DNA of 64,000 bases from positions 9,064,553 to 9,128,552 of the forward strand of contig NC_051093.1 of assembly GCF_901709675.1 (NCBI RefSeq), given 5' to 3'. The translations under genes were made by a program, and so were the position numbers. The notes under the pieces were generated by a model that was not told the origin of the DNA, searched no databases, and saw only the letters and a list, made by a program, of their open reading frames with translations. The DNA comes from Syngnathus acus. Its lineage: Eukaryota > Chordata > Actinopteri > Syngnathiformes > Syngnathidae. Shown piece after piece: positions 49,424-60,200 of this stretch (positions are counted from its first letter, which is position 1; the number at the start of each line of letters is the position of its first letter).

Positions 49424-50545
49424 ATGATATCATTCCCACCTCCCCCCGGTTCCGATTTCTCCTCCGAGGCTGTTATTTGTCTGATCGACGCGGTCGGCCG
49501 CCGCTGGGGCCTTTATGAGACCCGGGAGCGCTCGCAGCTCTTCCAAAGCGTCCAGGAGGAGTTGGCCGCCAAGGGGCACTTCCATCCCGTTGAAAAAATC
49601 CGCCGTAAGTGGAACAACCTGATCGTGACCTACAAGAGGGTCAAAGAGCGCAGTCGAGAGAAGGGACACGCCAAGACAACGTGGGAGTTTTTTGATGTGG
49701 GTATGATGGTCGTAAAATGAGCTTTTCTGCTTCCAGCCAATCCGCTGAAGTTAGATGAGATCTAATGCTTGTGTTTGTTGCAGCTGATGGATGTTATGCT
49801 CTGTGAAACCCTGGGTTTTTACATCAGCAGCAGCAAACGCAGCAAAGGAGGCGGAGCCAAAGGTGCACACGTCTCAGCAAAGGCGGCTTCGAGACTACAC
49901 GTCCCGCAGTCTACAACTTTCGTCCACCCTAATGGGAACTTGTCTGTTCAAGGGGAATCAGGGGTCATGGGTCAGGCCGGTGCCGGCAGTAGCAGCAATG
50001 TTCGCCAAACCGACAGTCCGGACCTCAAGCCGCTCATAGTCCTCAGCGGTGACCTCGTCCCGGCCAAGCTTCACCTGGCTTCCACTGATCCAGCACAATC
50101 GTTTATCTCCTCGCCTTGTTTCTCACAAGCCTCCTCCCCTTCTCTTGTGCCCACCATCAACACGGACCCGAACGCATCCCGCAGAACGGCGTCCTTCCCA
50201 ACAGATGTCGTGTGCTTCGGCCATAACAACAACCTCGCTTCCAATTTCCCCACCACGTGCTCCTCTCTTTCATCCCTCATTTCCGCCTCGGCCACGTCAG
50301 CACCCGAAGGCCACAAGGCGCAAAGCGGCTCCTCCGTCTACCAGGAGATAGTCAAGCGAAAGGAGGCGCAGACTGACCTGGACGGCGCGGCTCGCGCGAG
50401 GATGGAAGCCAGAGAGCGGCGGCATGAGAAGAGGGAGGTGCGGATGGGGAAGTCCCTGTGCAGGATCGCGACGGCCCTGGAGCTGCTCTCCTCCAAACAG
50501 GACACCGTCATCGCGCTACTGCAGAGGCTGGCTGATAAAAAGTGA
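49424..50545 (+). CDS. Myb/SANT-like (trihelix) DNA-binding domain protein, uncharacterised
   Basis: Two coding exons, 49424-49696 and 49784-50545, give 344 aa. Residues about 12-95 form a Myb/SANT-like or trihelix domain: AVICLIDAVGRRWGLYETRE, then VEKIRRKWNNLIVTYKRVK and WEFFD, with tryptophans spaced as in the family. The domain continues across the intron (LMDVMLCETLGF). The middle is Ser/Pro/Thr-rich and probably disordered. The C-terminal 60 residues are charged and helical (ARMEARERRHEKREVRMGK, then ALELLSSKQDTVIALLQRL), fitting the dimerising coiled coil of such proteins. Many of these genes derive from Harbinger-type transposon DNA-binding proteins. I see no nuclease partner here. 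Likely a nuclear regulator, but the target is unknown. The start follows acceptor CATCCCAG by five bases. Donor GAT|GTGGGT is weaker than usual but gives the only frame-keeping join. A poly(A) signal lies at 50722. I do not recognise a named orthologue. Confidence 0.75.
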
Positions 50546-50644
50546 AGAATGAAGAGCTCATGTTAAAGGTTAACACATTTTGTCTTGAATTTTTTTTTCT
50601 CCCCCATCTCATATTTTATAATCACAAAAATCTGGCATTTCAAA

Positions 50645-50672
50645 AGGGGTGTGTAGACTTATGTCCACTTTA
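50645..50672 (+). mobile_element. Tc1-like terminal fragment
   Basis: AAAGGGGTGTGTAGACTTAT followed by GTCCACTT is a diverged copy of the terminal word seen at 23021, 37034, 37118 and 45929. It lies in the 3' UTR region of the Myb/SANT gene. Confidence 0.65.
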
Positions 50673-51035
50673 TATCTATGATGTGTTAACAGCCATTTCA
50701 GAGAAATTCTATTGACATAAAAATAAATTTGACAAACCTATTTAGGATGGTCTTCCAATTAAATAAAGTCATGACTGATGTTTTTTTTTTTCCAAATGAG
50801 CACAATGGAGAAATGTACTGCACTACACAATGGAAAATGAAAATTGTAGGATGTTGATCAATTCATTTTTAATAAAAAGCTAATTGGATTACGCACGTGT
50901 CCCTAATTAAGTGTCCCGATATAATCAACAAAACATTTGCCATTTCATAGTTTACTCCTACTGAAATGGTTTGTGTTTCTCTAGAAGAGAATAAAAAAAA
51001 TCATAATACCGGTAATTAATGTATTCCAAAAACTA

Positions 51036-51041
51036 TTTATT
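51036..51041 (-). terminator. ccdc97 poly(A) signal
   Basis: TTTATT on the plus strand is AATAAA on the gene strand, 74 bp after the ccdc97 stop codon. Confidence 0.65.
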
Positions 51042-51114
51042 ACAAAAAAGTAAAAGCATTTGTGTTGCAACATAACAAGAATAGACCAGTGAAGATTTCA
51101 TGGCCCTGTGGTGG

Positions 51115-52788
51115 CTATTCTGTCATAACTTCCTCATCTTCTTCCTCATCATCTTCATCAAAATACTTTTCCTCTGCATCTCTGTTGACAATGTCAAGGT
51201 TGTCATAATCAGGGTTCTCGTCCACTTCGCTATAACGGAGACACACAAGTGCACAATTGATTGTAATATTTTCTTTTTTTTCCTGATAACTCAAGTGCTT
51301 TGCATGCATGCGGACCTGTAGTTGAAGTCTGTGTCTTTGCCATCAAGGAAGCGTTGGTGCATCTGACTGATGAACTCCTCCCGAAGAAGCGCTTTCTCCT
51401 CAGAGGTCTTTTCTTGGACTCGGTCTTCTTCAGTGGCCAGTCCAAACACATGAGGGGAACAAAAAAAGTCACTTTAGCGAGAGCAAACCATAAGACTTGT
51501 AAGCATAAGCACCTTCATCCTCTTCCTCCTCCAGCTCCTCCTCCTCCTCCTCCCGTGCACCCTCCTCTCTATCCTGCTCCTCCTGCAGACGACACTGGAT
51601 GAGCCGCTCCTGGTAGGAGTTGAGGAGGAGGTCTGACAGCCCTCCTGTGGCGGCTCCCATTGATGTGGCCGGTCTTTGCTGTGCACCACCCAACATGGCC
51701 TCTTGGGAGCGCTCTATCACCTAAATTGTCACAATTCATTATAGATCACATATTGTGATAAATTAGTGTGGGAATTTTGACACGTTAACATTGGAAAACT
51801 GCACAAATTTGTAGAAAAATAAAATAAAAAAAATCAATTTATTTCTTGTAATTTTTCAATCATAGACATCTAAGCGAGATAAAATTATAACACAAACTAC
51901 CAAAACCAAATTGTTACCTCATCGTCAGTTAGGTACTGTCCAATGTATTGTTCATACAGCAGTGGCTCCCTCGTTCGCATTTGTTCTTCACTGAAGTACA
52001 GACCCTCTAAAAAAAGAAAAGAAAATGAAACATCACTTGGTCGACTGTATGAACAGCGTAACAAGATCTTTTTGTTGTGGCTTATTGTGTTTATCTCCGG
52101 AAGACGCTGCCATGCAATATTTTAGAGTGGGGAAAAGTTTTCTACCTTTCTGCAGGGCCCTGAGTGCGGCGTAGCGCTGGTTTCGAACTTGTGTCTTGTG
52201 GGCTCTTCCTGCTGCTTGCTTCTGAATCACTTCACTGTAATGTTGAGCCCGTGGGTCGGTGCTGACGTGGGAAAAAGCTGCCAAATGCTCGGGCTTCAAG
52301 CTTCTCTGGAAATGAATGAAGTGATCTTGAAGTAAAGTGTTGTGCAGACAGAGAACGACATACATACATGGTAGCGCTCCAGGAAGACCAGCGGTTTCCT
52401 CCTGTACTGATGTCGTAGCTCCGTTCTTCGCTCCTCCGTTGTCAGTTCATCATCTCCTATTTGCTGACTCTTCACTTGGCTTCCACTGGCAACGACAGCC
52501 TCCAACATGGTGTGGACTTCAGCGGGGACATCTTGGAACTCCTTAAGGGGTCACATACAAAAAATCAATACAGCCAAACTCAGTTGAATTGTTTTGCACG
52601 ATTCCGTTCATATTTGTTTCGTTTGTACTCCTTACCTGAGTATCCTGTGGTGGTTTTTGATGGTCAATGTAGGCAACAGGAGGCAGGATCACCAGGTCCT
52701 CGGGTACTGTGCACTGGTCGTCCCTAACAGTCTTATCAGACGTCCTGGGTCGTATTTTAACGCGAGGTTCGGTAATTTCACCCCACAT
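51115..52788 (-). CDS. ccdc97: Coiled-coil domain-containing protein 97
   Basis: A small acidic protein; the mammalian protein has been linked to the SF3B spliceosome complex (from memory). Minus-strand exons: 52636-52788, 52368-52541, 52146-52305, 51918-52006, 51513-51720, 51316-51427 and 51115-51229, in phase to 336 aa (human about 343). Family landmarks in order: [40 protein letters not shown] and [18 protein letters not shown] followed by a Glu-rich run; [37 protein letters not shown] and [13 protein letters not shown]. The join between exons 5 and 6 uses a weak acceptor (CCACTGAAG|AAGACC) over an intron of only 85 bp, but it is the one that keeps frame. The 5' end faces the empty region before stxbp4. 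Human CCDC97 lies on chromosome 19, so it is not part of the 22q block. Confidence 0.95.
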
Positions 52789-55290
52789 TGCTCAAGTGTC
52801 CGTTGTAGCGACACGAAGTTAATACAAGCGCGTTACTTGTTGATGTGCTAATGTATAATCACTGACGCAAATTCTAATGGTTACCATAAATATGTACCAT
52901 GATCGGCAATCGCTCGGACGTAATTTGATCGAAAATTGCACACAAGCGACTGTTAAGGTGCGCCGCCATGTTGGTCCGTCACTGTTTTTGTTCCCCGGTG
53001 TTGTGTCAAAGTAGGTACTAATAATAAAAATCGGGCCACGCATGTCTGAATTTGGGCACAGATACTTTTATATTTCTAAATTATATTTAGAATTTTATAT
53101 TATTATTATTATTATTGGTGACTGTGGTTTTATTTCTGTTAAAAATGCATTTACTTAATTATAAAGTGACTGAGCCAAAAGTATGGTTATTTATGCTTAA
53201 TTCTGTGAGCGTTTGCAACAGTTGTTTTTCTTAATGACTACATCATAATGATATTGATTGAAAAACGACAATTTATTCATCCAGATGAAGAAAATTCCTG
53301 CATCCATGTGTATAAAAATCAGATTATATGAATGGTAAAGCAGTCTGAAGATGGTGACCTCAGTTTGTGCTGGCATTCTCTCCGTCACAGTCAGCGAAAC
53401 GCACTGAACATGGGTGCTGAGTCGACTGTTACGGATGCGTCAGGCAAATTGTCAAAAGGAACACTGAAGGGTAGAGTGTGACCACTGCGCGATGCTCCCC
53501 TTTCGGGGCTGGATTCCAGAGTGACCCCTCAAGACCTTTCATAATTCTCCTTTCTCAAAAATTACCAAAACTCTGGACTGCTTTCTGATCCTCAAAAGCC
53601 CTAGAATTTGCAAAGACATTTAGACTCGGGACTGTTTCCGATCAGAATGAACCGCATCATTAAAAGGAGGTAGGTGTGACTATGCACCAGGAGTTCAGAT
53701 GTTTTTTGTATCAATTTCAAATAGATGTTGAATAGATTACAAATAGTTGTTATGGGCTAAGGAAAAGAAAAATTAAATATCGGATATCTAATGCAATATA
53801 CTTTTAGCTCAAGTTCTGGGCTCCCCAATCAATGCACTCAAGTTTATGTTCTGTATTTGCATGGCTGACTGGTTTGATGGGATTATACGGGAGTGAGTGT
53901 GTGTTTGTGTGTGTGCGTGTCTGCGTGTGTTTGTGCACATCTGTATGTGCGTTAGTGACAGAGCGGGAGTGCTGAGTGCAATGTATCTCTGTGATTGGGT
54001 CCCGGCCCGTTTGATTTCTCAGCGTGGAGTGGATAATCCCATAATCTGATAATGACCCACTGTGCAGATTTAGTGATTAAAGATCTGAGGCAAATGCTCG
54101 TTGCTATGGCTGCCAAATAAAAGGAAGTGGAGACGAAATTAATGGCCATGAGGAGAAATGCATATTTTGGCAAATTCCACATTGTTCAAATGTACATAGA
54201 TACTGATTAAGAAATGAAATTTCTTTTTTTGACAGGGGAAGACTTCATAGTTTGACTGTCAAAATGATGTAACATTGAAAGCTCAAAACATTATTTGACT
54301 TTGTGACCCCATAAAATGATATTGTGGGCTAGATCTGTCCCTCGAGCCTTGAGTTTGTCACCTGTGCCATAAATGATGACAAATGTTGTTTTTCTGCCCA
54401 CACTATTACCCCGTCTCCACTAACAATTGCAATGTACAGTCTCAGTTATGTTGCTCACGGCATTTACAAAAAGAGAGAGGATTCATCCCTCAAAATGAAA
54501 AAGGGATCATTTTTTTATCTGGATAATTAACCTGTTAAACTAGTAATTAAGTGACCCTGAAACAATTGAAGGTTCTCTCTGTCAGAGAGCTGTGCAAGAT
54601 TTACACCAATGGGAAAAAAAATCTCTGGTGCTAAAAAAAAAAATCGAAGAGCACCCTTAGTTCTTAATAAATATGTGGCAAAGAGGCTTTGAAGAGCTCC
54701 TAAGCTTCTCGAGGTATTAGATTTTTTTCCCCCTAAATGTTGGATTTCATGTTGCATAAGCCGGTGGTGGCAGATCAAAGTAAACATAAGTCAGCAAAAA
54801 CCAAAAAAAGCTCATGGAAAGCATTTAACTGGCATTGCACTCTTAACATTAATTCACACAAGCAGATTCTTCCAAATTCCAAAAGCAAACGTATAACAAA
54901 AACACTATTGTGAATCATTTCTGTCTGTGTTTCTAATGCAGTCCATTTTCATTCATAGCTTCGGATGAGCTGTTCAAAAAGACTATATTTTATCATTTGC
55001 AATGACAAGCGGAGTTCTTCTTCATGAATCATTGTTGCTCCCCCCTCATTCTGACTAAAGATCTCGCTGCCTTGTCATCTTAAATAACAGTAGGGGGCCC
55101 CATATTATACTCCACTGGAAATTGTGCAAGTTCCTTTCTAGACCTGGAGGCTTTGCCAATGTCTTTTACGCAGAGGGGAATTCAGGCCATATTAACACAT
55201 CGAACTTTATTGTCTTACAGTTGATCTGAAGTCAAAAGATCAATACTAAATCTGACTCAATAGGTTACATTTTATCTCGGGATAATTTAC
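52789..55290. other. Intergenic region between ccdc97 and stxbp4
   Basis: No coding exon is seen. The left 200 bp likely hold the ccdc97 promoter. A (TTA)n run lies at about 53098-53116, a TG-rich low-complexity stretch at about 53895-53950, and a short dispersed-repeat fragment near 54330-54370. Confidence 0.5.
54325..54370 (+). mobile_element. Non-autonomous DNA transposon fragment (hAT-like word)
   Basis: GGGCTAGATCTGTCCCTCGA followed by GCCTTGAGTTTGTCACCTGTG resembles the common vertebrate motif 'GGGCCTTGAGTTTGACACCTGTG' found at ends of hAT-type MITEs. Short and tentative. Confidence 0.4.
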
Positions 55291-55420
55291 ACTCTATGAG
55301 CTTTCTTTCTTCGCTCTCTTTTTTTAAATTACGTAACAGATTAAGGGTGTCTGTGGAGGAGAGAGATGTTAGCAGCGTGGCGGCAACGGTGGTGCTGCTT
55401 TACGGGAATTTCAAGGCAGC

Positions 55421-55453
55421 TGCCTGCCAGCCTGCCAGCCTGCCAGCCTGCCT
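55421..55453. repeat. Tandem CCTGCCAG octamer repeat
   Basis: Four copies of GCCTGCCA lie in a row within the GC-rich stretch preceding the probable stxbp4 leader exon. Confidence 0.8.
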
Positions 55454-55479
55454 GTGCAGACACACAACACACGCGCGTC

Positions 55480-55629
55480 TCGTCATGCGGCGGCTGCTCG
55501 GAGGGAGGCTGAGGCAGGGCAAGCTCTGAGCGAGCGTCCGTCCGTGCGTCCGTTCTGGCGGAGAAACTGGCCCCATGACAAGATGCCAACCTTTTCCGTT
55601 ATGTATAAAGGAGCTGTCATCATAAGCAG
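55480..55629 (+). promoter_or_regulatory. GC-rich promoter region and probable leader exon of stxbp4-like gene
   Basis: CpG-containing sequence (GAGCGAGCGTCCGTCCGTGC) ends at a donor CATCATAAGCAG|GTAGGTGAG at 55629. The next exon on the strand starts at 57233 (GGTGAACTAG|GACACTC), seven bases before the coding ATG. The transcription start is not fixed. Confidence 0.45.
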
Positions 55630-57239
55630 GTAGGTGAGCGATCAATAAAAGCGGCCATCTGAAATCATGCGCGCCCGCCCGCGCGCACTTTTTCTGGATG
55701 TACTTTTCATCAACTGCGTGTTTGTTGTCATGGTAGCAGAGGTATCCGCGCAGTTCTGTTGTTAAACAAACGGAACACTATTTTTTATATCTAACACATT
55801 TTTGGGGGAATATGTATGAAAATGTGCGTATTTTTGCACGCGCGCAATGACTTGGAAATAAGGGCGTCGACTCTGTACCACGCAGGAGCCTGTTTCTCTT
55901 TTCGGAACCGACCCGTTCTGTTCTATTATAAAGATGTTATTATTTGGGGGATTTGAGGACAACATGTAAAAACAGCAGCTCGCCTTGTCGTTCTTTCCTC
56001 GTTGCTACGATCAAGGTTGAACTCTCCCATCTGTCGTCTACTCGCCCAGCCGCCGTGCGCAATGACAACTGGGAGGGTGGATTTACTCTGCCTGGTCTCT
56101 AAAAGCCGTTTTGTGGATTAAAATCATTGTCTGTTATGTTTGGAAATGTCCAGAAAAGTTGACCGGACATGTTTTTTTTTATCACTATCAATGAGGGTTT
56201 GTAAATTGAGCCCACAGTGAGGCGCTTAGTCAATACGCGTGGAGGATTTTCTTGTGAACTGTTATCTCGTTGTCAGGCAGATTTTCGTTGGGAATATTTT
56301 AATTGAGATATTTCCATATGGGATACTGGTATACCTCTGATACTGAGATGAGATATTAGTATAATGAGCAGACAAACGACTATTTAACAAAAGGTTTCAA
56401 AAAATAGAATATCAATATTTTGGGAATTGGTTTTCACAAAATGGTAGCTGCTCTTGTTTATGTTGTTGTTCATTAGTAGATTGACTAATATTCTGAATCA
56501 AGTAGAAAAAAACAAGGGGAGAAAAACTGGTACTTGTCTGTCAGTTTGTTTGTCATTTTGCAGCATAATTTACATCGCATCTAAAATGCAGAATAAAATA
56601 TTTGGTTGAATACAGATTATGGGGTTATTCCTCCAGGTCCTGAAGATGCAAAGGATTTAATGCATGCTGAAGAGGAAAAAAAATGTTTTTCATTGTGTCC
56701 TCAATTAGCCTCATTGTTTCACAGCCAGCTGTGGGAGTATCAGACTGATCATTATAAACCCTCTGCATCTGAAATATTGATTATTCTCCTTGTCATGCTT
56801 TTTGGCACTCGCATAGAAAAATGTTGTTTGCCACTTGGGAAGATATCACTGCATGAGGACAAAATAAGATTTTTACAGGTAGAGTTTCATGTGTAGTGGC
56901 AATAAATGGTGCGAATGTCAGTATTTTCCTCCTTATACTATTCATGCTGCAATAAAACAAGCTTTATTATGACATCATATTGCATCAGGAGATGGATTCA
57001 ATGTTGCTGTTGGCCTTCCTGACTAGTTTTCTTCTTTTCATTAAGTTTTAATGGACATCTAGTTCTTCATGTCACAAAAATGTGAACAACAAAACTTCAA
57101 ACTTTTCATATCTTACGCATTTTCTGTCTGTCCACATTGATCAAAATACGATTAAAAGAGATTTCTGAGATCATTTTCCTGGGAATGTACTTAATGCTCT
57201 TTTTCGTCTCCTCTTTTTTCATGGTGAACTAGGACACTC

Positions 57240-60200
57240 ATGGGTCCATATGGTGTCGACAGAGCAGTTCATTCCATGGACTTTACAGACTGTGAGAATG
57301 GCTTAGGTGAGTACATCAGCGCTTAAAAAATTAGAGATGAGTAGCAACAAAGATTTGGATACAAATAGTTGGGTGACTGGCATGCAAAAGTGTCAAATTA
57401 GAAAAATTAAGCGAATGGTTTGTTATCTACCAGACTATTATAAATCAATGAGAGTACTTACTCAATCGCTGTATTAAGTTTCTCGCCAATGACATGATCA
57501 GATCGCTTGGACAAAGTTCCAGAGTGGAAAAAAAACAAACATTTTGCCGCAGTGGCTGATGCCTGTCAAAGCCAAAAGATAAGCAGAACAGAAGTGTTAG
57601 CATAGATTAGCATTAGCCGACAGTGTTGCCATGCAGCATCAATTTCTAACTAATGAAGTGTTTTTCCGAATGTTCAAAATAAACCATTCATTCATTCATA
57701 GTAATAAATAGTTATTTTGACAAGTGTTTCTGGGTGGCTTGGTGATGAAATGCCGCCATGACAAGTGATAATGCAATAAAATTTGAACTGTGTGGGAGGA
57801 AGTAACGGAGAGAAAAAAAAATCAGTTCCATCCTTCTGCAACTCGGATGTATGTATGCAAGCTTGCTGTTGAATATGTCTAATAATGCAAGTAGTACGTT
57901 TGAAAGGGATTTTCTCTGCAGAGGAGGTATCCCTGCTCAGTATCAGTGTTTGCCTGTGAGCCAAAGTAGGTCATGTAGTAAAGCCCTAATCCACTTATCT
58001 TAGCTGGGTTAAGAATGCAGAAAGCTGAGTGCTGTTGTTTTTATCTGTACGTCACTTCCATTACACTATACGCATGCGGCTTGGTCACACCTAAATTTGA
58101 TATACTTTTGTAGTTTTGGAGGCAATTTGCAATATTTTGGTCTGACTTTTTATTTAAAGCATTTTTTTTTTTAAATCTCATGCACCAGCGAAGATTATTA
58201 TTATTATTATAAAAATGTATCCCTTGCAAAGCTATCATGTCTCTGAAACATCAAAGCACAGAACACAATTTGAAAACCAAAATATTGTTTTGTATTTGCT
58301 CCAGCTACTTTCAGGCAGTTGGTGCTTTTCTTCCTATCTGATATTTGTTGGCTTGAAAATGCTTTGAGGCTGAACACAAGAAAGAGGAAGTGTTTTCCTT
58401 GGAGAAGGATAAGAAAGGTTGGAGGACTGAGATAAGGAATATTGTTACCCCATTTATGGCCATAATTAACATGCACCCCTTTGCTTCAGACCCAATTAAG
58501 GTTTCAATTTAGTCTGTGCTAACCGGCTAATGCTGGCCTTAAGCTAAACAAACCTTGATGTAAAGATTTAATAGGACACTTTCAAAGATAGGGAAGACTT
58601 TGGTGTGAATTTGTGTGTGTTGGGGGAGTCTTAACAGCTTTAGGCATGTTGAACATCTTGTTATGGATAGTATAAGACGGTGGCATTCATATTGTCAGCC
58701 TGTGTTTTGGCACTATAGAAGCTTCTCATCACTTTCCTCACGCAACTTGTTTCTCAAAAGTAATTTCAGATTTTTGCAGATGCTACCTGCCATGTTTTAT
58801 ACAGATTTAGTTGTTTGCAATTTATTCAATTAATAGTAAATAATAATAATTTAATAATAGTCAATAGCATAAGTAAAGACTGACCTGAAATTAAATGACT
58901 ATGGTTAGATATTCGCTTTGTCATGTTTGTCACGTATGTCCATTTGGCTGATGATATTTGAAAAAGAAAAAACCTTGATGTCGGACCATGCATATGCTTA
59001 TAATTGGGGCATGTTTCAATTCATCTGCATTTTTTTCTCATTAGGAATCAAAGTGATTGGAGGAGTGAAGGAGCTAACCGGAGAGGAATTTGGAGTTTAC
59101 GTGAAAAGGATTTTACCTGGTGGCCTTGCTTCAAGTGATGGTAAGCGTAACTTTTTTTCTTTTCATTTCATGCATGAATGATTTTTTTTTTTAAATTGCA
59201 TCTTTGTATAATTGTAATTGTATAATTGTATCAGTTGGAAATTGATCTTCAGGTCCTGTAGCTTTGTAAAGTACAAAAATAAATAAGGTCATAATGAACC
59301 TCTTTTTTATTTTTTATTTAAATCTGCCATTTCGGCGCAATATATACAAGATGCCTTTTTATGTGACCGTGGTATACAGTAACACAAAGTGCTTCACCCC
59401 TAATATGATGAAAAGGCTTTAATCACATGCAAATGTCTTCCACACTTCCAGCACGAATCTCCCAGTTTACTCTCCCCTTGCATGATTATGCATGAGGTGA
59501 AAAGCACAATTTGCTAATATGTCACGACATGCGCCACGGAGTGCAGTGCGCCTTCCAGCTCAAGTCAAAGTTTACAGCAACAGTGGACTCTTTGTATTTT
59601 GGGATTTATCTCTCGTGAGAATAAATAACCAGAACAGAGTTGCGACATACACTGATAGATTATAATCCAACAGTTGGACAAGTGAACCTGTATTTCATTT
59701 CTGCCAGGAAACCTGTTACCAGGAGACCAAATCTTGGAGGTTAATGGAGAAAGTCTAATAGGTGTCACAAGTGACAGGTAATGCAGTAAAAAAAAAAAAA
59801 AAAAAACTCTTTCATCCAGTATTACTTCCACTTTATTAATATTGTCTTGTTTTCATCAGAGCTGTGGACATATTGAGAGCGGCTTCAGCAACCAATCACA
59901 TGCGACTTCTTATTGCCAGGGATGATGAAGCAAAGTAAGTTGGAGATATTATACTGTACGTGTCAAGGTCCAGTCATATCACAAGCGTTTCTTAGACAAG
60001 AGGGAAGGAGAATAGAATAGAACATCCTCCCCCCTTTAAATAAACATGTTGCCTTGGGATGATATATTCTTTCAAACTTGCTCCAGTTCCCCTTCTTAGC
60101 TTTGGAGTGACAGCTGACCAAAGTAGGGGAGAGAGCTAAGCCTCAGGCTGCTCTCTTCAGAAGATGAGCCAGCAGCCTGGTGTGTTAATCTGTGACTAAC

